In this document: positions 7,258 through 15,917 of the stretch, piece by piece
Numbering within the stretch: the first letter of the stretch is position 1
Layout: each line of letters begins with the position of its first letter
Origin: Victivallales bacterium
GTDB taxonomy: Bacteria > Verrucomicrobiota > Lentisphaeria > Oligosphaerales > Oligosphaeraceae
NCBI GenBank assembly: GCA_017431185.1
Contig: JAFRLP010000421.1
Span: 1 to 16,376 of the forward strand
Reading direction: 5' to 3'
Length of the DNA stretch: 16,376 nt
Made by a program: the position numbers and the translations under genes
Notes under the pieces: generated by a model
Databases searched by the model: none
What the model was told of the DNA's origin: nothing
Seen by the model: only the letters and a program-made list of their open reading frames with translations

Positions 7258-7286
7258 TTCTGTCGTTTTTTTAGTAGAATTATAAT
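7258..7286 (+). promoter_or_regulatory. Operon promoter: perfect -10 box, poor -35 box
   Basis: A perfect TATAAT lies at 7281-7286. The sequence 17 bp upstream (TTCTGT, 7258-7263) is a poor -35 match, and a TTTTTTTAGTAG element sits between the two. A start near 7293 gives a leader of about 54 nt before the ATG at 7347. A weak -35 next to a good -10 is typical of activator-dependent promoters and would fit control by the AraC protein encoded at the operon's end. The promoter also rules out the ATG at 7287 as the real start. Confidence 0.45.
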
Positions 7287-7346
7287 ATGCTAAATCCAGC
7301 CATTCTTCCTTTGCGGAGAACCATCCAAGATGCACAAGGAGTCGCA

Positions 7347-9431
7347 ATGAAGCAATCAATACCTTTGGAGAGGGCAGAAGACGGCTACCGTCTTCAGTCC
7401 CTTCTGAAAATCCCAGAGTCAGGCGGACCGCCGCCCGCCGCCGCTTTCGGAATCGGATTCCGTGACACGGATGGGTCGGCGGTGGAATTCAGCGAGGCCG
7501 ATTTCCAGATGCAGGCAGTTCTTCAGGACACCACCAGCTCCTTCCGTTTTTATGACAATCCCAAATTGCCCGAGATGGAAGTCGTGCTTTCCTTCCGCAA
7601 GACACCAGGGCGAATTTGTTGCTCCGCCCAGGTCATCGGCACGCATGAAAGCCTCATTCTGGAATGGCTGGAGCCTGTCAAGCCTGTCATTGACAAGACG
7701 GGGACGCAACTCGTGCTCCCCGTCAGCGAAGGCGTTCTGGTTGACCTGGAAACCGCATCCCGAAGGCAGCCCCGTCCAGCTAGTTGGCACAACTACACAT
7801 TCTACCCTGGGGCAGTCGAGGCGCAGTTTTTGGCGGTCATCACCCAATGCCACGGCCTCTACTTTGCGGCGCATGACCCGACTCATGCAACTAAATTCAT
7901 CCAGTACCGTCCGTTGGCCGATAGTCAGTTCCAACTGGTCTTCCGCTTTTACTGTGGCGATGGCAAAAACGGGGATTACCGCCTGCCTGGCGAACTGATT
8001 CTGGAGAAGTTCTCGGGGGACTGGATGGATGCGGCGGAGTTCTACCGAAACTGGATGGAGCACGATCCGCTGCTGCCCCCCAAAGGCGTGCTCCCGACAC
8101 TGGTCAAGGACTCTCCCGTCGTGGTCATTTATCCTGTGCGGGGACGCGGCGACGACAGCGGGAAGATGGAAACCAACGAGTACTACCCATATCAGGCTGC
8201 CGCACCTGCCCTGGAAAGGCTGTCGGATGTTCTTGGCAGTAAGCTCATGGCTTTGCTGATGCATTGGGAGGGCACGGCTCCGTGGGCGCCGCCCTATGTC
8301 TGGCCTCCTTTGGGCGGCGAGGAGGCCCTCGCCAAACTCCGCGACTGGCTACACTCTCAAGGTCACTATCTGGGCGTGTACTGTTCTGGCTACGCCTGGA
8401 CCCAATTCAGCTACATCGACCTGGACTACTCCCGTGAAGAGCAGTTCGAGAGAGAGCACTTGGTCAGAGAGATGATTCGCGGCCCGCACGGCGAACTGGA
8501 CGCCTATATCTGCTGCGGCTGGGCCTCCCAGCGTGATGGCTTCGATTTGTGTCTGGGGCGGGAATGGTCGCGCCGCACCATCCGTACCGAAATCGGCAAA
8601 CTGGCGGACTTCGGAGTTGACTATGCCCAGTTCTTCGACCAGAACATTGGCGGCGCCGCCCACTGCTGCTGGTCCAGGGAGCATGGCCACCCGCCTGTGC
8701 CAGGAGTGTGGCAGACGGCGGCCATGCGCACTCTGCTGCAAGATATCCACAAGGCATTTCCCCGACTGACGGTCGGCTGCGAGGCCGCCGCCGCCCAGCC
8801 CTACCTGGGCTTCTTGTCCTTCAATGATTTGCGCACCGACTGCTGGACATTGGGCAATTCCCGTTCCATTCCGCTTTACGCCTACCTTTTCCATGAGTAC
8901 ATCAACAATTTCATGGGCAACCAATGCGGTCTGGGCCAGCGGATCGATTTCCAGGCCTCCCCTGAAAACCTGCTGTGGCGTACCGCCAAGGCCTTCAATG
9001 CAGGGAATCTTCTGTCGGTTGTCCTCAAGGATGGCGGCAAAGTCCATTGGGGGTGGACTGTCCCCTGGGAGGCCTCGTCTGAACCTGACCAGGAGCACAT
9101 TCTAGCCCTGGTACGCAATTTGAACATGCTCCGCCGAAAATACCCTCAATACCTTTGCCATGGCAGGATGGAGAAGCCCATGGCCAGGGTGGCTGGTGGC
9201 AAGTGGACTCTGCGGCTTCTCCAGAACAAAGGCGAGGAATACGACTCCTTCCTTCATTCCACCTGGCGGGCACCCGACGGCAGCCAGGCCATGTTCATCA
9301 CCAATTTCCTGCCCCAACCTCAAAACGTCATCCTCACCTGGCAGGGAAATGTCAGGGAACTGGCACTTCCGCCGTTGAACGCAATTGTCCTGACCGAATC
9401 GTCACTGTCAAAGGAGAACCATCATGGCTAG
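7347..9431 (+). CDS. DUF6259-like glycoside hydrolase, cytoplasmic, first gene of operon
   Basis: The protein has 694 residues from the ATG at 7347, which follows AAGGAG at 7336-7341 by five bases; an in-frame ATG 60 nt upstream has no ribosome binding site and lies at the predicted transcription start. No signal peptide is visible, so it should act inside the cell. Residues 1 to about 255 look like an N-terminal beta-sandwich. Residues about 260-600 look like a TIM-barrel core with strands [41 protein letters not shown] and LTVGCEA. Candidate catalytic acids are E308, D431 and E479. A C-terminal beta domain follows ([20 protein letters not shown]). This layout matches my memory of the DUF6259 family of alpha-galactosidase-like hydrolases. 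The substrate is unknown. The gene overlaps the next one by 8 bp, so the two are probably translationally coupled. Confidence 0.65.
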   Translation: MKQSIPLERAEDGYRLQSLLKIPESGGPPPAAAFGIGFRDTDGSAVEFSEADFQMQAVLQDTTSSFRFYDNPKLPEMEVVLSFRKTPGRICCSAQVIGTHESLILEWLEPVKPVIDKTGTQLVLPVSEGVLVDLETASRRQPRPASWHNYTFYPGAVEAQFLAVITQCHGLYFAAHDPTHATKFIQYRPLADSQFQLVFRFYCGDGKNGDYRLPGELILEKFSGDWMDAAEFYRNWMEHDPLLPPKGVLPTLVKDSPVVVIYPVRGRGDDSGKMETNEYYPYQAAAPALERLSDVLGSKLMALLMHWEGTAPWAPPYVWPPLGGEEALAKLRDWLHSQGHYLGVYCSGYAWTQFSYIDLDYSREEQFEREHLVREMIRGPHGELDAYICCGWASQRDGFDLCLGREWSRRTIRTEIGKLADFGVDYAQFFDQNIGGAAHCCWSREHGHPPVPGVWQTAAMRTLLQDIHKAFPRLTVGCEAAAAQPYLGFLSFNDLRTDCWTLGNSRSIPLYAYLFHEYINNFMGNQCGLGQRIDFQASPENLLWRTAKAFNAGNLLSVVLKDGGKVHWGWTVPWEASSEPDQEHILALVRNLNMLRRKYPQYLCHGRMEKPMARVAGGKWTLRLLQNKGEEYDSFLHSTWRAPDGSQAMFITNFLPQPQNVILTWQGNVRELALPPLNAIVLTESSLSKENHHG

Positions 9432-10260
9432 ACACTGCTTGAAAAACGCCCCCTCCGTCGTCGCTTCCGTTTTTACGCTCATCGAATTGCTGGTCGTCAT
9501 CGCCATCATCGCCATTCTCGCCGCGATGCTGCTTCCCGCCTTGTCCAAAGCCAGGGAAAAGGCGCGGCTGTCCAGTTGCACGAACAATTTCAAGCAGGTG
9601 GGCATGATGCTGATAATGTACTCCATGGACAACGAGGACATCCTTCTGCCGTACAGGACTGGCGGAAATGTCAAGAACTTCTGCAACAACCGAGGTCTGG
9701 ACACCGACGAGAGCGTCTCCTGGCTCTGGCTCATCCGCGGGGAAATCAGCGCGACACACGCTTGGGAAAAGATAACCGCCCTGGGCGCGGGCGAGGCATA
9801 CATTCCAAAGGCCATGCGCAATGTGTTCAAGTGTCCATCCTCCATCTACAATGTCTCCATGCTGTCTGCGGTGCATTACGGGATGTTTCGGGAATACACG
9901 GGCGGTGAATACAACCTGGCTGGTTCAAAGGATCAGCTTGCGGTCAAGATCGGCAAGATGACGGCGGTCAAGTCGCCTTCCGCCAAAGCGTATCTCTGTG
10001 AAACCAAACGCTATTTGACTGCAGATGCATTCACCAGCAGAAACGACACGGGCGAGGGAGAGAGCCTTGGCGGCAACTACTACTGCTCCATCACGGGGGT
10101 AAGTGTTGCCAGATACCGCCACCGTGGCAAAACCAATCTCTCGTTTGTGGATGGCCACATCGAAACGCTTACGGAAAACCAGCTGAAAGCCGAAAACAGC
10201 AGCAATGACAACGGACGTCTTTCCATGCTGCTCGGTTATCCAGGCGTGATTGGCAAGTAG
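9424..10260 (+). CDS. Prepilin-type N-terminal domain protein with H-X9-DG motif (pseudopilin)
   Basis: A 278-residue pseudopilin. A 16-residue leader precedes [12 protein letters not shown], with F17 at +1 and the conserved E21 at +5. A long hydrophobic alpha-1 helix follows, then [20 protein letters not shown], the usual start of the globular head in Lentisphaerota and Planctomycetota homologues. Near the C-terminus [12 protein letters not shown] (H233, D243, G244) is the H-X9-DG motif of the same group. The residue before the cleavage site is V16 rather than the usual Gly. AAGGAG at 9411-9416 precedes the ATG, which overlaps the glycosidase stop. These proteins assemble through a type II secretion or type IV pilus-like machine in the inner membrane. 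The placement between two glycosidase-like genes suggests a role in handling polymer substrate or secreting enzyme, but that is inference. No assembly ATPase or secretin lies in the window. Confidence 0.85.
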   Translation: MARHCLKNAPSVVASVFTLIELLVVIAIIAILAAMLLPALSKAREKARLSSCTNNFKQVGMMLIMYSMDNEDILLPYRTGGNVKNFCNNRGLDTDESVSWLWLIRGEISATHAWEKITALGAGEAYIPKAMRNVFKCPSSIYNVSMLSAVHYGMFREYTGGEYNLAGSKDQLAVKIGKMTAVKSPSAKAYLCETKRYLTADAFTSRNDTGEGESLGGNYYCSITGVSVARYRHRGKTNLSFVDGHIETLTENQLKAENSSNDNGRLSMLLGYPGVIGK

Positions 10261-10281
10261 GGGTAACTGGGAGCGCTTATC

Positions 10282-13200
10282 ATGAAAGATTCTCGACTGA
10301 AATCATTTGTCTTTTCAAATTTGCTGGCCATTGGCCTGCATGCGGGAACTTGCCTGACCATCCCACCCCAAATGCCGTGTCCGACTCTGGACGGCAAACT
10401 GGGGAAGCATGAATGGGACCTTGGATGCCGTCAGTTCGGTGTTATCTCCGAACCAAGCGGCAAGCTGGCATTGCGCCATGCAGACCTGTTCATTGGATCG
10501 GATGGCGAGCATTTCTACGTGGCACACCGCACCTGGCATCCCGCCCATCTCAAGGCACAGGATACAGGCAGTGTCCTGCTCAAATTCCGTTCTCCCACTG
10601 GCAAAGTGCTCTCGCTTCAATTCGATTCCAAAGGAAAAGAAGCCGCAGATGGTTGCCGCACGGTGTGCGCGACCGAACCACAATGCTGGACAAGCGAGAC
10701 CATCATTCCCGCCGCCGCTCTGGGAGAAAAGCAGATAGCCGACGGCTCCGAATGGGGCTTCCAACTGGTTCGGAAGTTCGAGAGTCCCAGGGAAACAGCC
10801 CGTTTTGCAGACGGGGAGTTCGCAACACTCGTCATCCGCAAGGACGCTCCGCTCGTCAACTTTGACGGGATGGGCGCCAATTTCCCCAATTCCGTCGGGT
10901 ACAAGATTCCTTGGACAATACGCAATCCTGGTCCGCAGACGGTGGAAGTTCGGGTGGAGTCGAACATCACCTCCATTGAGAATCCCTACGTCATTGACAA
11001 GAGGGCAACCATTCCCCCTGGCGGCCAGGCGATGTTCAGGTACGCAGAAGGCATTATGATTGCTGGGATTGAGCGTATGCTTTCTGTCCGTGTGCTTGAT
11101 GCAGGAAAAAACCTTCTTCACGCTCGAAAGTTCGCCTGGGATGCCGCTCTGGGCGCCCGCTGGCGCAGGCCTGTGGAGGAAAAGTCCAGGTTGGACATCG
11201 CCGTACACCCCGTTCGGAACAAAATCAAGGCACGGGTCTATGGAGGGAATCCCGAACGGTTTGCGCAAGTCCAGTCTGTCCAATTCCAAATCTGCGACAG
11301 CGAGAAAAACGTCGTGAACCAGCGGGAGGCGGCGCGTAATGGCCAGGACGAGTGGCGGCTGGACTGGCCTCTGCCCAAACTGGCCAAGGGAAAGTATCAT
11401 CTGGTCGCTCAAATCCGATACAAGGACGGCCAGAGCCTCCAGCTGACCCGTCCTTTCGAGATGGCCTCCTTCGCATGGGAGCACAATGAAATCGGCCTGG
11501 AGAGAACGGTCATCCCGCCCTTCAAACCTATTCGGGAACAGGGAAAGGATATCCACTTCCTGCAAACCGGCTACCGTCGGGCGGGTGTTTTGTTTGACGC
11601 CGTATATGCCCAGGGCGAGAACATCCTCGCCGCGCCGATTCGGCTGCTGATGGACGGCAAGGAGTTCCAGGTCAGGTCAGAGACCTGCCTGGAGCAGTCG
11701 GACGCGCACGTCGTGCATCGCGTGGAGGCCAGCCAGGGCGACCTGGAACTGGCGTTGCTCCAGGAGTTCGATGTCGATGGCTTCTGCAAGTTGACCATGA
11801 CCTTCACGCCTGTCCATTCCGTGAATATCGGCAAGATGACGCTGGACATCCCTCTGAGGGGGGAAATCGCTCGGCTGTATCATGCCGTGGGCTCCCACAT
11901 GCGGGCCAATCCATCAGGGTTTCTGCCCCAGCAGGAGGGAACCGTCTGGGAAAGCATCACGGGATTCCGTACATTGCCGAGCGGGTTCCGTCCCTACGTC
12001 TGGTTTGGGGATGCGCATCGGGGCATGTCCTGGTGCGCGGAGTGCCCGCAGGGCTGGAGCCGCCAGGACAATGCCTCGTCCCAGGAGATTGTTCGGCAAG
12101 GCGACGCGGCTATCCTGCGAATCCACCTGGTAAACCGTCCCTGCGTGCGGGAGAAACCCTTTGAGATGGTCATGGGGCTCCAGCCCACTCCCGTCAAGCC
12201 TCGTCCCCCGCATTTCCGCAAATGGACAGGGCACCTGTGGGGATGGAAGGAGTGGATTGAATTGGTCGGACACAATATCATGCACTACCACATCGCTGGC
12301 CAACGGCTGCTGACACCCAGCCAATACAGTGACGGGCTGTTCCGCCCCAAAGACGGCGACTACTCCTACATCGACTACATCGCCTCCCTGAAATGGCAGA
12401 GCAAGAGCGATGTGGAAAACGCGGCCCGCAAGTTCATCGCCAAGCACGGGATTCCCGAACCCACGCGGGGGGACCCGCTGATGTACTCGGCGACCAGCGG
12501 GGCCTTTCTGCTGCGCGACCACAATGCTCCCTTCGCCTACTTCAATCCGCGCGCCATGCATCAATGGCCTGAACGCGGGATGTATGCCGACGAGTTTTTC
12601 CTCGGCGAATGGCGTCCTGACGAACAGGTCTCCATCGACTACCAGTGCATTCCCACCACACCCTATATTGAGCTGAACCTCTGGGCGGAACGGGAGCTGC
12701 TGCGGCATGTCCCGAAGTTCACGGGAATCTACTATGACAATGTGAACGACCTGGAGGTGTTCGACCCCGAACTGGGGGACGGCACGCACGGGCCAGACAA
12801 ACCCTTCATAAGCTACTGGAACATCTTCGGCATGCGCGAACTCATGCGGCGCACCGCCACCATGCTCTTTCAGGAAGGAAAGCTTCTGGAGGGATATCCC
12901 GCGCTGGCGCTCCATATCACCAATGCCAACATCGTGCCTGTCAACAGCTTTGCCTGCGCCACCCTGGACTGGGAAAACTATTTCGGAAACATGTTCTACC
13001 AGGACAGGTATCCCGAGCACTATGTGCTGACCCAGACTCTGGGACTGCAATGCGGCACCATCCCCATGGTCATCGTGCAGGCGTCTGGCGATGACGTGGA
13101 GTCCCGTGTGGCCAGCCTTCTGGCGGTGGCCTTTGCGTATGACCTGATGAACTTCACCGAGGCCGTCGGGCTGCCCAAGCCCGATTTCTTCAAGCAGGCG

Positions 13201-13512
13201 CTGACACGCCTGTACCAATTCGGCTACGGTAAGGAAGACACCGTTGTCATCCCCTCTTGGGAAAAGAACTGTCCAGCCGCCGCCACTCCCTCTCATGTTC
13301 GGACCACCTGGGTGCAGCGTGCCGACGGCGCCGCCATGCTCCTGGTCGGAAACCTGGGGGACGCCTGCACCGCCGACATCACGCTCTCTGGAGTTGGACG
13401 CGGGTTCAAATGTATCCGCAATGCGGAGACGGGGGAAACGGTCGGCGAAGGAACCCAATGCCGAATCCCCATCGCCCGTTATGGCTATGCGATGCTGGAG
13501 TTGATTCCCTGA
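10282..13512 (+). CDS. Exported multidomain glycoside hydrolase-like protein with CBM9-like N-terminus
   Basis: The protein has 1076 residues and begins with a moderately hydrophobic signal peptide (FVFSNLLAIGLHAG). Residues about 33-195 resemble a carbohydrate-binding family 9-like module: it opens with PTLDGKLGKHEWD, includes DLFIGSDGEHFYVAHRTW and ends at the FADGEFATLVI strand. Residues about 200-650 are beta-rich, and one segment resembles the N-terminal sandwiches of DUF6067/GH123-like proteins (YVWFGDAHRGMSWCAE, near 572-587). Residues about 655-1000 look like a TIM barrel with strands GMYADEFF (D770, E771) and GIYYDNVND (D819, D823) carrying the likely catalytic or ligand-binding acids. 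A small beta domain closes the protein (AAMLLVGNLGD). GGGAG at 10269-10273 is the ribosome binding site. It lies 21 nt after the pseudopilin. A glycan-cleaving enzyme acting outside the cytoplasm is likely; substrate and mechanism cannot be read from the sequence. Confidence 0.6.
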   Translation: MKDSRLKSFVFSNLLAIGLHAGTCLTIPPQMPCPTLDGKLGKHEWDLGCRQFGVISEPSGKLALRHADLFIGSDGEHFYVAHRTWHPAHLKAQDTGSVLLKFRSPTGKVLSLQFDSKGKEAADGCRTVCATEPQCWTSETIIPAAALGEKQIADGSEWGFQLVRKFESPRETARFADGEFATLVIRKDAPLVNFDGMGANFPNSVGYKIPWTIRNPGPQTVEVRVESNITSIENPYVIDKRATIPPGGQAMFRYAEGIMIAGIERMLSVRVLDAGKNLLHARKFAWDAALGARWRRPVEEKSRLDIAVHPVRNKIKARVYGGNPERFAQVQSVQFQICDSEKNVVNQREAARNGQDEWRLDWPLPKLAKGKYHLVAQIRYKDGQSLQLTRPFEMASFAWEHNEIGLERTVIPPFKPIREQGKDIHFLQTGYRRAGVLFDAVYAQGENILAAPIRLLMDGKEFQVRSETCLEQSDAHVVHRVEASQGDLELALLQEFDVDGFCKLTMTFTPVHSVNIGKMTLDIPLRGEIARLYHAVGSHMRANPSGFLPQQEGTVWESITGFRTLPSGFRPYVWFGDAHRGMSWCAECPQGWSRQDNASSQEIVRQGDAAILRIHLVNRPCVREKPFEMVMGLQPTPVKPRPPHFRKWTGHLWGWKEWIELVGHNIMHYHIAGQRLLTPSQYSDGLFRPKDGDYSYIDYIASLKWQSKSDVENAARKFIAKHGIPEPTRGDPLMYSATSGAFLLRDHNAPFAYFNPRAMHQWPERGMYADEFFLGEWRPDEQVSIDYQCIPTTPYIELNLWAERELLRHVPKFTGIYYDNVNDLEVFDPELGDGTHGPDKPFISYWNIFGMRELMRRTATMLFQEGKLLEGYPALALHITNANIVPVNSFACATLDWENYFGNMFYQDRYPEHYVLTQTLGLQCGTIPMVIVQASGDDVESRVASLLAVAFAYDLMNFTEAVGLPKPDFFKQALTRLYQFGYGKEDTVVIPSWEKNCPAAATPSHVRTTWVQRADGAAMLLVGNLGDACTADITLSGVGRGFKCIRNAETGETVGEGTQCRIPIARYGYAMLELIP

Positions 13513-13572
13513 AAGAACGGCGCCGCAATTCGTCCAAAACCTCTGAAGCAAGCGCAATTGGAGAAAATAAGA

Positions 13573-14955
13573 ATGAAGATAAACTGTTTTGTTTGCACGA
13601 CTCTGCTGACCCTTGCTGGTTCACTTTGGGCCAGTGGAAACATGCTTCCGCGCCTGACGCCGACAGACGAGGAACTGAAGGCCGCAGCCATTCCCGAACT
13701 GGCAGCACCGCTGGACATCCGCGCCCTTGACGGAAACCGGCTGGCCGTCAAGGCCGTTCTGCGGGATGGCCGCACTCTCTCCGCCGAATTCAAGGTCCCG
13801 ATTGAGGGCGTGTTCGAGGTGAAGGACGAGGAATTCCCGACCTTGCAGCTTTTCCGTAAAGGAGCCCCCCAGTGGAGCCGCCAAAGTCTGAAGGATGTCT
13901 CGCCGCGGTTGGTTGTACCTGGCTCCATCGCCGTTGCCGACGCCCCTGGCGGAAAGGGACGGCTGTACCGTGCAGGCATCGACTTCTGGGTGGACGAGTT
14001 CCTGGGCCGCCTGGCACGGCTGGAAGGGGGCGAGCTGGACGAGCGTCCGGTCTTTGTCTCCTGGCGGGGAAGAATGCAGCGCCTGGACTCCGTGGCGCTG
14101 GTGGCCGGAAAACGCCTGGAGTACCGCAGGGGGGTGGCGAGCCGCATGATGCCCGTACCCCCGCCGTTGGGCAAGGATGAGGTCAGGCTGGCCAATGTCT
14201 TTCTGCCCTGCGGCACGACGGACGTTTCCGAGGACAACTTCTACCCCATCACCGAGCGTTTCTATCCAATCCGCCCCAACCCGACGGCTGAACAGCTGCT
14301 CCCCCGAACCATGGCCAGGCTGCGCAGCGGGGAACCCCTGCGAATCCTGGCCTGGGGCGATAGCATCACCAACGGCACGTACTTTCAGGGTTATAAAGGC
14401 AACCGATGGCAGGAGAAAGCCGTGGCAGGTCTGCAAAAACGATTTCCCAAGGCCAGGATTGAACTGAGAACCCTAGGTTGGGGCGGGCGTGGCATCGCCG
14501 ATTTCCTGAAGGCCCCCTCGGGACACAAGTTCAACTACCAGGAGCAGGTTCTGGACAAGCGCCCCGACCTGGTCATCATGGAATTCCACAATGACTATGC
14601 ACGGCAAGCCGAGGACGTTAGCAGGGACTATGAGAAAGTGCTGGTTGATTTTCAGGCCAGCGGAATCGAATGGCTGCCCATGACTCCTCCATTTACTGCG
14701 GGTAATCTTGGCTTGTCCTTTCCCGCAAAGGCGCAGAAGAACATTCAGGAAACCTCATGGCCACTGGTGACGATGCTTCGGGAGTTTGCAGGGCAGCATG
14801 AACTGCCGTTGGCCGAGGCGCATGAGCGCTATGTCCGCATCTGGCGCCAGGGCATCCCCCGTCTCACGCTGTTCACCAACCACTACAACCACCCCGCTGC
14901 CGAGGGCATGCAGTTGCTGGCCGACGCCGTGCTTGATGTGTTTCCACAACAATAA
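13573..14955 (+). CDS. Exported SGNH/GDSL hydrolase (probable carbohydrate esterase)
   Basis: I start the protein at the ATG at 13573 (460 residues) because it opens directly into a signal peptide (NCFVCTTLLTLAGSLWASG) and follows GGAG at 13560-13563. A TTG at 13558 is in frame but overlaps that site. Residues about 22-255 form a beta-rich domain that I do not recognise. Residues about 258-460 are the SGNH fold: block I AWGDSITNG with nucleophile S264, block II GWGGRG, block III EFHND with N340, and block V HYNHP with H440. The usual Asp three residues before the catalytic His is H437. Such enzymes commonly remove acetyl or other acyl groups from polysaccharides. Together with the upstream glycosidase-like protein it probably strips side groups before chain cleavage. 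It lies 60 nt downstream of that gene and 15 nt before the regulator. Confidence 0.78.
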   Translation: MKINCFVCTTLLTLAGSLWASGNMLPRLTPTDEELKAAAIPELAAPLDIRALDGNRLAVKAVLRDGRTLSAEFKVPIEGVFEVKDEEFPTLQLFRKGAPQWSRQSLKDVSPRLVVPGSIAVADAPGGKGRLYRAGIDFWVDEFLGRLARLEGGELDERPVFVSWRGRMQRLDSVALVAGKRLEYRRGVASRMMPVPPPLGKDEVRLANVFLPCGTTDVSEDNFYPITERFYPIRPNPTAEQLLPRTMARLRSGEPLRILAWGDSITNGTYFQGYKGNRWQEKAVAGLQKRFPKARIELRTLGWGGRGIADFLKAPSGHKFNYQEQVLDKRPDLVIMEFHNDYARQAEDVSRDYEKVLVDFQASGIEWLPMTPPFTAGNLGLSFPAKAQKNIQETSWPLVTMLREFAGQHELPLAEAHERYVRIWRQGIPRLTLFTNHYNHPAAEGMQLLADAVLDVFPQQ

Positions 14956-14970
14956 GGGGAGGGTTCTCCG

Positions 14971-15846
14971 TTGTCGTCGCAGATCATTCAATATAGCAGT
15001 CACTACTACTTCACTTCCCAACCGCCTCTTCGGGTGACCATCGGCATGAGCGGGAAGAATTCCACGGAGGTGCCGTTGCATACCCATGACTTCGTGGAAC
15101 TGGTCATCATGGTGCGCGGGAAAATGGTGCATGACATACGGTTTCAGGACGGGACCTCCCTCTCCTACGGGGTATGGCCTGGCAACGTCTTCTCCGTCCT
15201 GCCAGGGGAGACGCACGGCTATCGTGGCACGCAGGACAGTTTCTACTACAACATTCTGTTCCTCCCCGATATGCTGAATCCGCTGAAGGACCACCTGGAA
15301 CGGGAGAGCGCGTTTCAGGAGCTGTTCTGCGTCTCCCGTCCCCGCAGCAAGATTTATATTCCGCTTCAGCAGCGCACGAAATTGGAGGAATGCTGTTCGC
15401 GCATCATCTCCGAATTCTCGAATTGCGCGATTTGCTACGGGCTTTGCGCCCAGGCGGCCTTCCACGAGCTGGTGGTTCATCTGTGCAGAGGCGGCAAAGT
15501 CCTGTCGCAGCCAGGCGACAACGTTCTTGACCAGGGGCTGCTTCAGGTCATTTCCGCGATGGAAAGCCATCCCGAAAGGCATTTCGCGATTGCCGATCTG
15601 GCCAAGACCGCCTGCATGTCCGAGTCGTTGTTCTATGCGCGGTTCCACGACACCACGGGACTCTCGCCCCAGGCCTACCTGCTCAACCTGCGCCTGGAAA
15701 AATCGATGGACATCCTGCGCAACACCGACCAGAGCATCGCCGCCATCGCCGCCCAGTGCGGATTCTGCGACAGCAATCATTTCATCAAGCTGTTCCGCAG
15801 AAGAAACAACCTGACCCCGTTGCGCTATCGCCTGCAGTTCCGTTGA
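14971..15846 (+). CDS. AraC-family transcriptional regulator with N-terminal cupin sensor
   Basis: A 291-residue regulator. Residues about 10-110 are a cupin-like arabinose-binding-type domain with H37-T-H39-D-F-V-E-L, followed by VLPGETHGY. Residues about 188-291 hold the two helix-turn-helix motifs of the AraC/XylS domain: FAIADLAKTACMSESLFYARF and SIAAIAAQCGFCDSNHFIKLF, ending in LTPLRYR. The TTG at 14971 is chosen because a GGGGAGGG ribosome binding site lies eight bases upstream and the cupin strands begin before the first internal ATG (15046). It is the last gene of the operon, so it likely senses a breakdown product of the target glycan and activates the promoter near 7281. The ligand is unknown. 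The binding site cannot be fixed from this window. Confidence 0.9.
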   Translation: MSSQIIQYSSHYYFTSQPPLRVTIGMSGKNSTEVPLHTHDFVELVIMVRGKMVHDIRFQDGTSLSYGVWPGNVFSVLPGETHGYRGTQDSFYYNILFLPDMLNPLKDHLERESAFQELFCVSRPRSKIYIPLQQRTKLEECCSRIISEFSNCAICYGLCAQAAFHELVVHLCRGGKVLSQPGDNVLDQGLLQVISAMESHPERHFAIADLAKTACMSESLFYARFHDTTGLSPQAYLLNLRLEKSMDILRNTDQSIAAIAAQCGFCDSNHFIKLFRRRNNLTPLRYRLQFR

Positions 15847-15898
15847 ACTTCCGTAATCCCTTGTCAGGATAATTGCTTATATTGTGGGGGGCAATTTT

Positions 15899-15916
15899 CC
15901 CTTCCAAACAGAAGGG
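15899..15916. terminator. Hairpin between the AraC gene and the aldo/keto reductase remnant
   Basis: CCCTTC-CAAACA-GAAGGG is a perfect 6-bp stem with a 6-nt loop, 52 nt after the AraC stop and one base before the stop of the opposing fragment. It could end both transcripts, but no T tract follows on either strand (only TT on the plus strand), so it is a weak candidate. Confidence 0.3.
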
Positions 15917-15917
15917 T

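Larger units (their letters stand above)
6957..7346. other. AT-rich divergent intergenic region (390 bp)
   Basis: This gap separates the minus-strand thioredoxin-fold gene from the plus-strand glycosidase operon. It is much richer in A and T than the flanking genes. It contains candidate promoters on both strands, three TAGTGT direct repeats, a 17-bp palindrome and two copies of TTTTTTTAGTAG (6998-7009 and 7266-7277), one beside each promoter. I see no RNA gene or convincing small coding sequence in it. Confidence 0.7.

Noticed and set aside
7081..7293. Plus-strand frame of 70 codons with a GTG start in the intergenic region
   Set aside because: It has no ribosome binding site, overlaps the operon's promoter elements, and its aromatic-rich sequence looks like translated AT-rich DNA.
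7287..7346. ATG at 7287 as start of the DUF6259-like protein
   Set aside because: It begins one base after the TATAAT box, so it would be at or before the transcription start, and it lacks a ribosome binding site; the ATG at 7347 has AAGGAG five bases upstream.
11914..13557. Minus-strand open frame of 547 codons
   Set aside because: It is antisense to the exported glycosidase-like gene, has no recognisable domain, and is a frame shadow common in GC-rich genes.
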